A stretch of DNA of 64,000 bases, taken from positions 1-64,000 of the forward strand of contig NZ_JAHHIR010000037.1 in the NCBI RefSeq assembly GCF_018678075.1, read 5' to 3'. The translations under genes were made by a program, and so were the position numbers. The DNA comes from Epibacterium ulvae. Its GTDB lineage: Bacteria; Pseudomonadota; Alphaproteobacteria; Rhodobacterales; Rhodobacteraceae. The notes below the pieces were generated by a model, which saw nothing but the letters and a program-made list of their open reading frames with translations, was not told the DNA's origin and searched no databases. This document shows positions 17,755-27,601 of the stretch, in pieces; position 1 is the stretch's first letter, and every line of letters begins with the position of its first letter.

Positions 17755-19128
17755 ATGGATGGAACTGTACTTGTTGCCGACGACGATCGCACGATCCGCA
17801 CGGTTCTGACCCAGGCGTTGACACGAGCCGGGTGCAAAGTTCACGCAACCTCTTCGCTGACCACGCTGATGCGCTGGGTTGGGGAAGGCAAAGGCGATGT
17901 CGTGATCTCGGATGTGATGATGCCGGATGGCAATGGTCTGGAAATGCTACCTAAAATTTCTGAGGACCGCCCAGGCCTGCCCGTTATCGTCATCTCGGCG
18001 CAAAACACCATCATGACGGCGATCAAAGCGGCCGAGGCCGACGCCTATGATTACCTGCCGAAACCGTTTGACCTGCCGGAGCTGATGAAGCGCACGGCCA
18101 AGGCGTTGACGGAAAAACGCAGCGCGCCAGCCGCGATTGAGGTTGAGACAGACGAACGCCCCGAAGAGTTGCCATTGGTTGGTCGCACTGAGGTGATGCA
18201 GGCGCTTTACCGTTTGATCGCGCGTGTGATGAATTCGGATATGCCACTGCTGATCACTGGCGAAAGTGGCACAGGTAAGTCTTTGATTTCACGCGCAATT
18301 CATGACTTCTCTGATCGCCGTACCTTGCCGTTTGTGACCGCCAGCCCCAGCATGATGACTGCGATCGATGGCCCATCGCGTCTATTGAGCCAGGCCAAAG
18401 GCGGCACGGTTCTCGTGGACGAAGTGGCCGACCTTCCGGATGAGGTTCAGGCGCGTTTGGTGCGTATGATCGACAATCCGGGCGAACACGCGCCGCGCTT
18501 TATGGCGACGTGCCAACGTAATGTGAATGAGGCGTTGGAGCGTGGCGAGCTGCGTCAGGATCTATACTACCGGATTTCTGGAACGGAACTGCATGTGCCT
18601 GCCCTGCGCGAGCGGGTGGAAGATATCGTTTTGCTGGCCAATCATTTCCTTGCGCGGGCAGAAAACGAAGGCGCACCGCACCGGACTTTGGATGAAGAGG
18701 CGAGCGAATTGTTGCGTCATTTCTCCTGGCCGGGCAATGTGCGTCAGCTGGAAAACGTCGTGCGGTCGCTGGCGTTGACGGCACGCGGGGAAGAGATCTC
18801 AAAAGCCGATGTCGCCAATGCGCTCGGCCCGCAGACCTCATCCGAGCCGGTGTCGGGTGGAAGTGCAGTTCCAAATGAGAAATTGGCAGAATCAGTAGCA
18901 CGCCATTTGCAGCGGTATTTCGACCTGCACGGCGATATGCTGCCGCCTCCGGGTCTTTATGGGCGTATTCTCCGCGAGGTTGAGACCCCGATGATAGAGA
19001 TTACGCTAGCCGCAACAGGTGGAAATCAGGCCCGCTGCGCTGAACTTTTGGGAATCAACCGAAATACACTTCGTAAAAAAATCACTGATCTCGATATAGA
19101 GGTGACACGCCGCCGCAAACTGATGTAA
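17755..19128 (+). CDS. ntrC: nitrogen response regulator NtrC, GAFTGA-less type
   Basis: The 457-residue product has a receiver domain (about 1-115, phospho-acceptor D53 in [13 protein letters not shown]), an AAA+ domain (Walker [10 protein letters not shown] at 168-176, Walker [13 protein letters not shown] at 216-227) and a C-terminal Fis-type helix-turn-helix ([19 protein letters not shown]). Between Walker A and B the segment that in sigma54 activators carries ESELFGHEKGAFTGA is shortened and absent. This is the form described for Rhodobacter capsulatus NtrC, which works with sigma70 polymerase. The ATG at 17755 follows AAGGAG, so the longer upstream frame is rejected. Confidence 0.95.
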   Translation: MDGTVLVADDDRTIRTVLTQALTRAGCKVHATSSLTTLMRWVGEGKGDVVISDVMMPDGNGLEMLPKISEDRPGLPVIVISAQNTIMTAIKAAEADAYDYLPKPFDLPELMKRTAKALTEKRSAPAAIEVETDERPEELPLVGRTEVMQALYRLIARVMNSDMPLLITGESGTGKSLISRAIHDFSDRRTLPFVTASPSMMTAIDGPSRLLSQAKGGTVLVDEVADLPDEVQARLVRMIDNPGEHAPRFMATCQRNVNEALERGELRQDLYYRISGTELHVPALRERVEDIVLLANHFLARAENEGAPHRTLDEEASELLRHFSWPGNVRQLENVVRSLALTARGEEISKADVANALGPQTSSEPVSGGSAVPNEKLAESVARHLQRYFDLHGDMLPPPGLYGRILREVETPMIEITLAATGGNQARCAELLGINRNTLRKKITDLDIEVTRRRKLM

Positions 19129-19227
19129 TATCGCCACATGATATAAGCACGCGGCGTGTTTGCGTAGACGTGCATACAAAATATGGCGGTTGAGCCAGTA
19201 CGGCTCACATTGGAATGAGGACGAGCA

Positions 19228-21507
19228 GTGGCGTATCGGTCACAACTTCGTTCGGCATACGGGATGTTTGTGACCATCGATCGGTGGCGCAGGTCTCGGC
19301 GTATGCGGAATGTAACGACATTTGGGTTGGTCCTCTTGGGGCCGATTCTCGCAGTTCTGACCTATTTGATCATTGGTCCGTTGGGTCTTGGCTCGGCGTC
19401 TTCGTCGCTGCGCCTCGTTCTGCTTGCCGATCTCATCTATATTTTGACGATTGCCGTTTTGGTGCTGACACAGATTGTGCGCCTCAGAGCGGCGCGGCGC
19501 TCGAAATCTGCGGGATCGCGACTTCACCTGCGTCTGACCGGGACCTTTGCGTTTTTGGCACTGGTTCCGGCCGTTATCGTCGCCGTGTTTGCGGTTTTGT
19601 CGGTTAACGTGGGTATGGAGGGATGGTTTTCCAACCGTGTGCGCGATGCCGTTGGCAGCTCTTTGGCCGCAGCAGAAGCCTATCACGATGTGCAACGCAC
19701 GGATTTGACGGATGATGCAGAGGCGTTGGCTCGTTTCGTGGAAAACAGTCGCCAGCGCAGTTTCTTTATCAGCGACGCAGAATTGCGCGAGGTCCTGGGG
19801 CAGGGGCAATCGCTGGTCCAACGCGGTCTGCGCGAAGCTTATATTATTGATGGAACGGGCGCGATCCGGGTGCGGGGCGAACGGTCCTATGAGTTCGATT
19901 TCGAGACCCCGACCGAAGGCGAAATTTCTGAATCTGAAAACAACGGTCTGCTGATCATCGAGGATTGGGACAACAGCGAATTGCGCGCGCTTGTTCCGCT
20001 GGCCAATTTTGTGGATCGGTTTCTGTATATCAGCCGCGAAGTCGAAGGTGATTTGCTCAACCTGTTGGATGAGACGCAGAAAACCGCAGATCTCTATCAC
20101 CAGCTCGAAAACGACCGTGGCCGGGTGATGTTTGAATTTGGGCTCTTGTACCTCGGCTTTGTTCTGATCCTTGTTCTGGCCGCGATGTGGCTGGGGATGT
20201 GGTTTGCCGAACGACTGTCGCGCCCGGTCGGTCGCCTGACGGTTGCCGCCCAACGTGTGGGTGCCGGTGATCTGGACGCTAAGGTTCTGGCCGAAGACGG
20301 CGGCGACGAAATTTCCCAATTGGGTCAATATTTCAACCAGATGACAGGAAGACTTAAAGAACAGCGCGAAGAGTTGTTGAGCAACACCCGTCAAATTGAG
20401 AAGCGTCGGCGCCTGTTCGATTCCGTGCTGTCCTCGGTCACGTCGGGCGTTGTTGGACTGGATTCCACGGGGCGGGTGACCTTTGTAAACCGCTCTGCGG
20501 AACGCCTTTTGGACTGGAAAGACAGTCACAAATCGGTGGCGCTGGCCGTCGCCGTGCCCGAGTTCGGCGCGTTGTTTGAGGAGTTGGTCGCAGGTAAAAC
20601 GGACGTCCTTCAACAAGAGATCAAAGTGACACGCCAGGGCCGGTTGGAAAACTTGTTGGTCCGCATGTCGTTGCGCCAATCCGAAGATGGCGATCTGGAA
20701 GGCTATGTTGTGGCCTTTGACGACGTAACCGATCTGGTGAGTGCGCAACGAATGGCGGCCTGGGGCGATGTGGCCCGGCGCATTGCCCATGAGATCAAGA
20801 ACCCGCTCACACCCATTCAGCTGAGTGCCGAGCGGATCAAGCGCAAATTTGCCCCCAAACTGGGGGAGGAAAACAGCGATATCCTGCAAAGCATGACAGA
20901 TGTTATTGTGCGCCAAACCAACGACTTGCGCCGCATTGTGGATGAATTCTCAAAATTCGCCCGTATGCCGGAGCCCAAACGGCGCCCCGAGGATCTGGGT
21001 GAGCTGTTGCGCAGCGCCGTGTTGTTGCAACAATCGGGGCAGCCGGATTTGACGATACGCTCCGATGTTCCAAAGGGCGCGTATATGGCTGATCTGGATG
21101 CCACAATGATCGGACAGGCGCTGACAAATTTGATTAAGAACGCCGGTGAAGCCATTGAAACCGCTCAAAAGACAGAGCTGGGCAAGGTGATGGATCCTGA
21201 GATACGAGTGGCCTTGTCCCATCATGATGAGATTTTGGAGATCACGATTGCGGACAATGGCATTGGTTTGCCCGAGGATCGCGCGCGCCTGTTTGAACCC
21301 TATGTCACCACACGTGACGAGGGCACCGGGCTGGGCCTGCCGATTGTAAAGAAAATCATCGAAGAACATGGGGGTACGCTCACATTGGAAGACGCGCCGC
21401 CTTTTGGTGACACCAACCACTTTGGCGCGATGGCGGTCATGCGACTGCCGGCCGCCATCGACATCCCGCATAATCACAAAAATATAGTAATGACAGGTCT
21501 GACATGA
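19228..21507 (+). CDS. ntrY: nitrogen regulation membrane sensor kinase NtrY
   Basis: The 759-residue kinase has transmembrane segments near residues 34-58, 62-85 and 105-127, a periplasmic region, a further segment near 300-325, a HAMP domain and a PAS domain. The kinase core follows, with the H-box [16 protein letters not shown] (H521) and ATPase boxes NLIKNAGEAI, IADNGIGLP and GTGLGLPIVKK. The start is GTG at 19228 with GAGGACGAG upstream. NtrY pairs with NtrX, whose gene overlaps it by 4 bases. The pair is linked to nitrogen metabolism and, in related bacteria, to redox and envelope control. A 99-base gap separates it from ntrC. Confidence 0.95.
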   Translation: MAYRSQLRSAYGMFVTIDRWRRSRRMRNVTTFGLVLLGPILAVLTYLIIGPLGLGSASSSLRLVLLADLIYILTIAVLVLTQIVRLRAARRSKSAGSRLHLRLTGTFAFLALVPAVIVAVFAVLSVNVGMEGWFSNRVRDAVGSSLAAAEAYHDVQRTDLTDDAEALARFVENSRQRSFFISDAELREVLGQGQSLVQRGLREAYIIDGTGAIRVRGERSYEFDFETPTEGEISESENNGLLIIEDWDNSELRALVPLANFVDRFLYISREVEGDLLNLLDETQKTADLYHQLENDRGRVMFEFGLLYLGFVLILVLAAMWLGMWFAERLSRPVGRLTVAAQRVGAGDLDAKVLAEDGGDEISQLGQYFNQMTGRLKEQREELLSNTRQIEKRRRLFDSVLSSVTSGVVGLDSTGRVTFVNRSAERLLDWKDSHKSVALAVAVPEFGALFEELVAGKTDVLQQEIKVTRQGRLENLLVRMSLRQSEDGDLEGYVVAFDDVTDLVSAQRMAAWGDVARRIAHEIKNPLTPIQLSAERIKRKFAPKLGEENSDILQSMTDVIVRQTNDLRRIVDEFSKFARMPEPKRRPEDLGELLRSAVLLQQSGQPDLTIRSDVPKGAYMADLDATMIGQALTNLIKNAGEAIETAQKTELGKVMDPEIRVALSHHDEILEITIADNGIGLPEDRARLFEPYVTTRDEGTGLGLPIVKKIIEEHGGTLTLEDAPPFGDTNHFGAMAVMRLPAAIDIPHNHKNIVMTGLT

Positions 21508-22919
21508 GTGACATTCTGATCGTTGACGATGAACGCGACATTCGCGAGTTGATCTCGGATATTCTGGAGGACGAAGGCTTTTCGACACGCAAAGCCGGGA
21601 ATTCCGATGAATGTATGGCGCAATTGTCGGAAGGACTGCCGTCGCTGCTGATCCTAGATATATGGCTGAAAGACAGCAATATGGACGGGATCGACATTCT
21701 GAAGACGGTCAAACGTGACACGCCTGAAGTGCCAGTGGTCATTATTTCCGGCCACGGGAACGTTGAAATCGCGGTTGCTGCAATTAAGCAAGGCGCCTAT
21801 GACTTCATCGAAAAACCCTTTAATATCGACCAGTTGATGGTCGTTATTCGCCGCGCGATGGAGACGTCGCGACTGCGCCGTGAAAACACAACGCTGAAAC
21901 GGCGCGAGTCCGGTGCCAGCGAAATGATCGGCGCATCCTCGGCCTTCCGCACGATGGTCGGACAGTTGGACAAGGTGACCAAATCCAACGGTCGCGTGAT
22001 GCTGGCCGGACCCGCGGGCAGCGGTAAGGAAATCGCCGCGCGCTATATCCACGCCCATTCCAACCGGGCATCGGCACCGTTCGTCACCGTAAACTGCGCC
22101 AATATCGATCCTGACCGGATGGAAGAGGCGCTGTTTGGCAAGGAAAGCACCGAACGTGGGATCGAACCGGGGCTGCTGGAACAGGCCAATGGCGGCGTTG
22201 TGTTCTTTGACGAAGTGGCGGATATGCCAATGGGCACCCAGTCCAAAATCTTGCGGGTTCTGGTCGATCAGAAATTCCAACGCGCTGGTGGCAGTGAAAT
22301 GGTTGAGGTCGACCTGCGGGTGATCTCCTCCACCAACAAAGATCTGGATCAGGAAATTCTGGAAAACCGGTTCCGGCAAGAGCTGTATCATCGTTTGAAT
22401 GTTGTCCCGATCGAGGTGCCTTCGTTGGCGGATCGCCGCGAAGATATTCCCGTGCTGGCGGAACATTTCCTGAGGCATTTCAATGAGACACAAGGCCTTC
22501 CTGCGCGTCAACTGTCTGAGGATGCAGAGGCTTTGTTGCAGACCATGATCTGGCCCGGAAACGTGCGTCAGTTGAAAAACATGATGGAACGAGTCCTGAT
22601 CTTGGGTGATGGGGCCGGTCTGATCGAGGCCAAGGATCTTCCAAACGAGGAAGAGAAAGCCGGGACCCAAGACGGACGGGTGATGCTGGCCGGCGGGCTT
22701 GCCACCTTGCCCCTGCGTGAAGCGCGTGAAGCGTTTGAACGGGAGTATTTGTTGACGCAAATCAACCGGTTTGGCGGCAATATCAGCCGCACGGCCTCAT
22801 TCGTGGGGATGGAGCGTTCAGCGCTGCACCGCAAGTTGAAATCGCTGGGCGTGGTGACATCCAACAAATCCGGCGCGCGGATTGCACATGTGGAAGAGGC
22901 TGAAGAGCACCCGGCATAA
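21504..22919 (+). CDS. ntrX: nitrogen response regulator NtrX
   Basis: The 471-residue regulator has a receiver domain (D52 in LLILDIWLKDS), an AAA+ domain with an altered Walker A (LAGPAGSGKEIAARYI) and Walker B GGVVFFDEVADM, and a C-terminal Fis-type helix (NISRTASFVGMERSALHRKL). Where GAFTGA is normally found the sequence reads LFGKESTERGIEPGLLEQA. The sigma54-contact loop is therefore lost here as well, so classical sigma54 activation is unlikely. It overlaps ntrY by 4 bases and ends 17 bases before the convergent caspase-like gene. Confidence 0.95.
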   Translation: MSDILIVDDERDIRELISDILEDEGFSTRKAGNSDECMAQLSEGLPSLLILDIWLKDSNMDGIDILKTVKRDTPEVPVVIISGHGNVEIAVAAIKQGAYDFIEKPFNIDQLMVVIRRAMETSRLRRENTTLKRRESGASEMIGASSAFRTMVGQLDKVTKSNGRVMLAGPAGSGKEIAARYIHAHSNRASAPFVTVNCANIDPDRMEEALFGKESTERGIEPGLLEQANGGVVFFDEVADMPMGTQSKILRVLVDQKFQRAGGSEMVEVDLRVISSTNKDLDQEILENRFRQELYHRLNVVPIEVPSLADRREDIPVLAEHFLRHFNETQGLPARQLSEDAEALLQTMIWPGNVRQLKNMMERVLILGDGAGLIEAKDLPNEEEKAGTQDGRVMLAGGLATLPLREAREAFEREYLLTQINRFGGNISRTASFVGMERSALHRKLKSLGVVTSNKSGARIAHVEEAEEHPA

Positions 22920-22936
22920 AACGGTTGGGCAGGGCC

Positions 22937-25266
22937 TTAGAACAGGTCCTGCCGAATAGGGTTGCGGGCAAAATGCAAACGCGCCGCAAATTTCAGGCGC
23001 TCAATTGGATTGCTCGGCGGCGTGTCCTTGATATCGGTTGTCGCAGCAATCGCGTCTAAGGCGCGGCGGGATGCCGGGCCGAACTGACCATCCACTGTAA
23101 TGTCGGCACCTAAGCTTTTGAGAATAAACTGAGTTCCCGCATCAATCTCCCGCGCGGATTGCCGGGAGATATGATTGCGCGCGGCGGCGCGTGCGTCCGC
23201 ATTTGGTAATGCGAGCGCTTTGCCAGCCCGCGCGATTGCCTCAGCCGTGGGCGTACTGCCGGAGAGCGGATTAAGCGCAATCCATGCGCCATTTGCACCG
23301 CTCCAACCGTCGCCGCGGGACAGGCCGATATCATACCATTTCAAAGCCTCAGCCGGACCTTTGCCCGGAAAATTTTCGGCCATGATCAAGCGCCCGATTT
23401 CGGCCGGAGCATAGGGGTGGCCGCCGTCCGTCGCAGCCTCAAAAAGGTCAAACGCTTTCTGCGGGCTTGCGTTCAACCCGGCGAGTCCATCGCGATGAGC
23501 GTAGGCAAGATTTGCGATGCCAAAAATGTCCCCGCGTTCGGCAGAAGCTTCCAAGTAGGACAGCCCGCGTTCCGGTTGCGGATTGGACTTGGACCACAGG
23601 TAATACACCCCCAGCTCATTCATGGAATAGGTATGACCAAGCTCCAAAGCGCGGCTCAAAAGGTCAAATCCACGCGCGCTGGTTGCACTGTCTTCATCGC
23701 GCAGCAGACGTTTGCCAAGCGCGTGCATGGAGAAAGGGTCGCCAGAAGAAGCGCCCTTTTCCCAATAGGTTGTGGCGCGTTCTTGATCAAAGGGAATGTC
23801 CACGGTTGCACGGTCCACAGTGGGCGAGACATGTAAGAACGCCAGCGCGTTATTGGCGCGGATATGGTCCAGGCGTCGCGCGGTGTCAAAAGCGACATAG
23901 GCCTCTTCCAAGCGCCCTTGGCCCTGCAAGGCGCGACCCAGTTGGTAGTGAAATCTGCCAATATCCGGCTGCTGTTCGATCGCTGCGCGACAGGCGGTCT
24001 CGGCCGCGGGAAGGTCGATCTCATTCGGGAAACGGTGCAGCCCCACGCCTTGCAGATCAAGCAGATCCCCGGCCAGGTGATCACATTCTGACGGTGTAAG
24101 GTTCAGATCCACGGTGACATCACGCGCACCGCCAGCCTGAGCCACGCGAATGGTGAATTGATCGGTCAGTGGACGCTTGCCATCGGTAGCGGATCGATCT
24201 TGTAAATTCGGACGGTAAATCAGGCTAAAGTGGCCGTCGTCCGTTGCGCCGACCGTCGACAGGCCATTGCTGGGCGCCTGGACCAGTGAGGCGTCGATGT
24301 CACCGGACATATAGGGGCGCAGTTCGCCGGCCAATTCCAATGCGCGCCCGAGGGGGACGTTGATGGCCAAGCGATCGGGCAGGACCTGTGGTTCCGGTGC
24401 GGACTGCGGCAACGGCGTAGGCGCGATGGATGCGATCGGGCGCACATAGGCTTTGTTGGTTAGGGTCGAGCTTTCCCAGGGCAGCTGTCGGTCAGCGGTT
24501 GCGGTCAACACATCCTGGCGGATGCGGGTGAGGACGGACATGGCATCCTCATTCGTGCGCTCTGGGAATTGACGCAAAACAGCCGCGGTGTAGGGGCTGT
24601 TTTCACCCGGTTCTCCGTCCAGTGCCGTGTCGCCGGGCGATGTAGAAAAGGCCACCAACGTATTGAGAGGCGGGCGAAACACATCGAACCCCTCGCGTGC
24701 TTCATAAAGTTCGGCGCCGAGTTCAGCCGTGACTTTGGCGTTTGGCACCGGGTTTTCGCGGCAGGAGTCGAGCATCAGAATTTGCTGCGCAGCCTTGCCG
24801 CCTAGAATGGCAGAGACCTGATCCAAGGTAATCGATTGAAACGGCAAATCGTGAATGTCACGCAGCGCGGCATCGCTGGTCAGCAGGTAATTGCGCCGCC
24901 CCATTTGAACGCCGTGGCCTGCGTAATAGAAGAACAGCTGATCCTGCGAGCGAATGTTCAGGGCCGCAGCGCGCAGCAATTGTTCCACGCCGCGTTTATC
25001 CAGATCATAGCCGTCAAACACGCTGTAGCCGAACTCACGCAACATTTTTGCAACGGATTCAGCGTCATGTCGGGTGTTGTTGAGGTCTTGAATGTGGTCA
25101 TAGGATTGGATGCCAATGACCACAGCGATGTTTTGCGGCGCGGTCTCTTCCTTGATCTCCACCAAAGTCAGCGCGTGAAGCGGTAGCGCGCCAAGCCAAA
25201 GACTAAGCGCGGCAGGTGCTGTATACCGCGTTACAGTGGACAAAAACATATTGCACCGCGCAGGCA

Positions 25267-25267
<1 letters not shown>
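22937..25267 (-). CDS. secreted caspase-like (C14) protease with Sel1-like repeats and peptidoglycan-binding C-terminus
   Basis: The 776-residue precursor has a signal peptide (about 1-32) and then a caspase/metacaspase fold (about 44-270). The catalytic pair is complete: H118 in YYAGHGVQ and C169 in LMLDSCRENP. The substrate-pocket aspartate region NTRHDAESVAKML is present. A linker with a beta-rich region (about 300-400) is followed by TPR/Sel1-like repeats (about 410-690, for example MHALGKRLLRDED and MNELGVYYLWS). A C-terminal PG_binding_1-like motif (LGADITVDGQFGPASRRALD) ends it. The gene overlaps the upstream Gly-rich lipoprotein gene by 1 base (TGATG). Role unknown; an envelope-localised protease is inferred. 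Confidence 0.85.
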
Positions 25268-25545
<278 letters not shown>

Positions 25546-25644
25546 GACATTACCTCAACAACAGGTGACTCGATAAAAGATTACCTGATCAGCGTAAGAC
25601 GCGTTTTATGATCTGACAACGGTGGAGTGGTTTGCGGACGGTAA

Positions 25645-26121
25645 CTAAGGGGCCGGGCGCAGCACGCGGGGGCCATTTTTTACTGAGATCGCGCAGGTAT
25701 CCGACGCAGGCGTGACCAGCCGTCCCAGCGCGTCTTTTGGCGGGCGCACCGTTCCAGGGGGACAGCGCTGTGCTTCGATCTGGGTGTAGTCATTCCGGAT
25801 CATGCAGCTTTGCGCCAGACGGCCGCGTAGCCCTTCGTTTGTATCAACGGTATAGATGCGACCCTCACGCCAAAAGCCACCTGTGTGATAGCACGAACCG
25901 TCCTTGCGACAGATCCGGCGACCTGGGTGAAAGACCGGCGGATCTTGGCGGATTTCATTGGCCACAGGCGCGTCGCGCAAGGCTTGCACTTCGCAGGCCA
26001 GCAGATCTTGCTCCAGCGTTGCGAAGCTGGTGCGGTCCTTGTGATACACGGCGACGGGGCCGCAACCGACGGTCACAAGGGTCAAAAGACATAAAAAGGA
26101 TGCGGGTTTCAAATGTGCCAT
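25645..26121 (-). CDS. putative lipoprotein of unknown function
   Basis: The 158-residue product has a short signal with a lipobox-like LVTVGC, so a lipid-anchored periplasmic protein is likely. The mature region has several cysteines (LACEVQAL, RRICRKDGSCYHTGG, AQSCMIR, QRCPPGT, DTCAISV) that could form disulfides. I do not recognise the family. It precedes the caspase/lipoprotein pair on the same strand by 99 bases and could share its transcript. It is divergent from trkA across 102 bases. Confidence 0.65.
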   Translation of the reverse strand: MAHLKPASFLCLLTLVTVGCGPVAVYHKDRTSFATLEQDLLACEVQALRDAPVANEIRQDPPVFHPGRRICRKDGSCYHTGGFWREGRIYTVDTNEGLRGRLAQSCMIRNDYTQIEAQRCPPGTVRPPKDALGRLVTPASDTCAISVKNGPRVLRPAP

Positions 26122-26223
26122 AGTCGACAGAATGGACGGTTTTCAGAATATTTACAATTGCATTGACCGGTCTTTCCCCTTCTGTCATTCAGTCTTGGCA
26201 ATGATGCGCCGAGGGGACAAGAC

Positions 26224-27600
26224 ATGAAGGTAATCATCTGCGGCGCAGGACAGGTGGGTTGGCAGATCGCACGCCATTTGTCCGGCGAATTCAATGATGT
26301 GACCGTTGTGGACAACAACCCTGAATTGGTCCGATTGGCCACTGACACATTGGACGTCCAGGGCATCACCGGCTTTGCGTCCTACCCGGATGTGTTGGAG
26401 CGCGCGGGCGCGCGTGATGCCGATATGGTGATCGCGGCGACCCATTCCGATGAAGTTAATATGGTGGTCTGCCAGGTCGCGCATTCAGTCTTTGGCGTGC
26501 AGCGCAAGATCGCGCGTTTGCGGGCCAAAAGCTATTTGCATGCGATTTATTCCGACCTTTATCGCCGCGACCACCTGCCGATTGACGTGGTGATTAGCCC
26601 GGAACGCGAGGTCGCGGTGGCCGCGATGCAACGCCTGTCGGCGCCGGCTGCGTTCGATATTGAGACCTTCATGGAAGGCAAAGCGCAGTTGTTGGGCATT
26701 CAGGTCGACGAAGACTGCCCGATTGTGAACACGCCCCTTCGCCAGCTGACCGATCTGTTTTCCACCTTGCGTGCGATTATTGTCGGCGTGCGTCGTGATG
26801 GGTCGCTCTTTGCACCTGATCCCGGAGATCAATTGTTCGTCGGCGACAGCTGCTATGTATTTTGTCATTCCGACGACTTAAGACGTGTCATCGAAGTCTT
26901 TGGTAAAAAAGAAAAACGCCAGGATCGCGTGGTGCTGGTTGGGGGCGGGAATGTCGGTCTGGAAGTCGCCAAAGCGCTAGAGGGGCGCCAGTCACGGACC
27001 CGCGTCAAAGTGATCGAAAAGAGCCGCAAGTCTGCCGAAAAGGCTGCAGAGGCGTTGGAGCGGACGATTGTCCTGAACGGCGATGGGTTGGATAGCGCAT
27101 TGATGACCGAAGCCGGAATCGAGCGCGCGGATGCCATGTTGGCTGTGACTGACGATGACAAAACCAATCTCTTGGCGGCTGTGCGTGCCAAGGCGCAAGG
27201 ATGCCCCTTTGCGATCGCCTTGATCAATGACCCAACTCTGATTCCGCTGACCACACATCTGGGCATTGACGCTTACATCAACCCGCGCGCCACAACCGTA
27301 AGCTCGATCCTGCGCCACATCCGGTATGGTCGGGTGCGGCAGGTTTATTCCTTGGGTGATGCCGAGGCGGAAGTGATCGAAGCGCAGGTTCTGTCCACGT
27401 CACCGATTGCGGGCAAATCGATCAAAGAGATCGATTTTCCAGAAGGTGCCTTGGTTGGCGGTGTTCTAAAGGGGGGGGAGATGCGTCGCCCCACCGGGGA
27501 TTTGCGGTTCGAAGAGGGCGATGTGATCGCGCTGTTTGCGATGGCAAGTGATGTGCCTGAGGTGGAGCGGTTGTTGCAAGTCTCCATTGACTACTTCTAG
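26224..27600 (+). CDS. trkA: Trk potassium uptake system, NAD-binding subunit TrkA
   Basis: TrkA is the cytosolic gating ring of the Trk potassium channel. The 458-residue protein has two RCK/TrkA-N halves, each with a Rossmann motif: CGAGQVGWQIARHL near residue 4 and VGGGNVGLEVAKAL near residue 239. Each is followed by a TrkA-C domain. The ATG at 26224 follows GAGGGGACAAG. It is separated from trkH by one base, so they form an operon. An eight-G tract lies inside the gene at 27471-27478. Confidence 0.96.
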   Translation: MKVIICGAGQVGWQIARHLSGEFNDVTVVDNNPELVRLATDTLDVQGITGFASYPDVLERAGARDADMVIAATHSDEVNMVVCQVAHSVFGVQRKIARLRAKSYLHAIYSDLYRRDHLPIDVVISPEREVAVAAMQRLSAPAAFDIETFMEGKAQLLGIQVDEDCPIVNTPLRQLTDLFSTLRAIIVGVRRDGSLFAPDPGDQLFVGDSCYVFCHSDDLRRVIEVFGKKEKRQDRVVLVGGGNVGLEVAKALEGRQSRTRVKVIEKSRKSAEKAAEALERTIVLNGDGLDSALMTEAGIERADAMLAVTDDDKTNLLAAVRAKAQGCPFAIALINDPTLIPLTTHLGIDAYINPRATTVSSILRHIRYGRVRQVYSLGDAEAEVIEAQVLSTSPIAGKSIKEIDFPEGALVGGVLKGGEMRRPTGDLRFEEGDVIALFAMASDVPEVERLLQVSIDYF

Positions 27601-27601
27601 A

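Noticed and set aside
19240-20916. 558-codon minus-strand open frame across ntrY
   Set aside because: It is antisense to a complete kinase with all boxes, and its composition is typical of a shadow frame.
22928-22953. GGCAGGGCC/GGTCCTGCC hairpin between ntrX and the caspase-like gene as a terminator
   Set aside because: The stem is decent, but no T tract follows and it overlaps coding sequence, so termination there is not supported.
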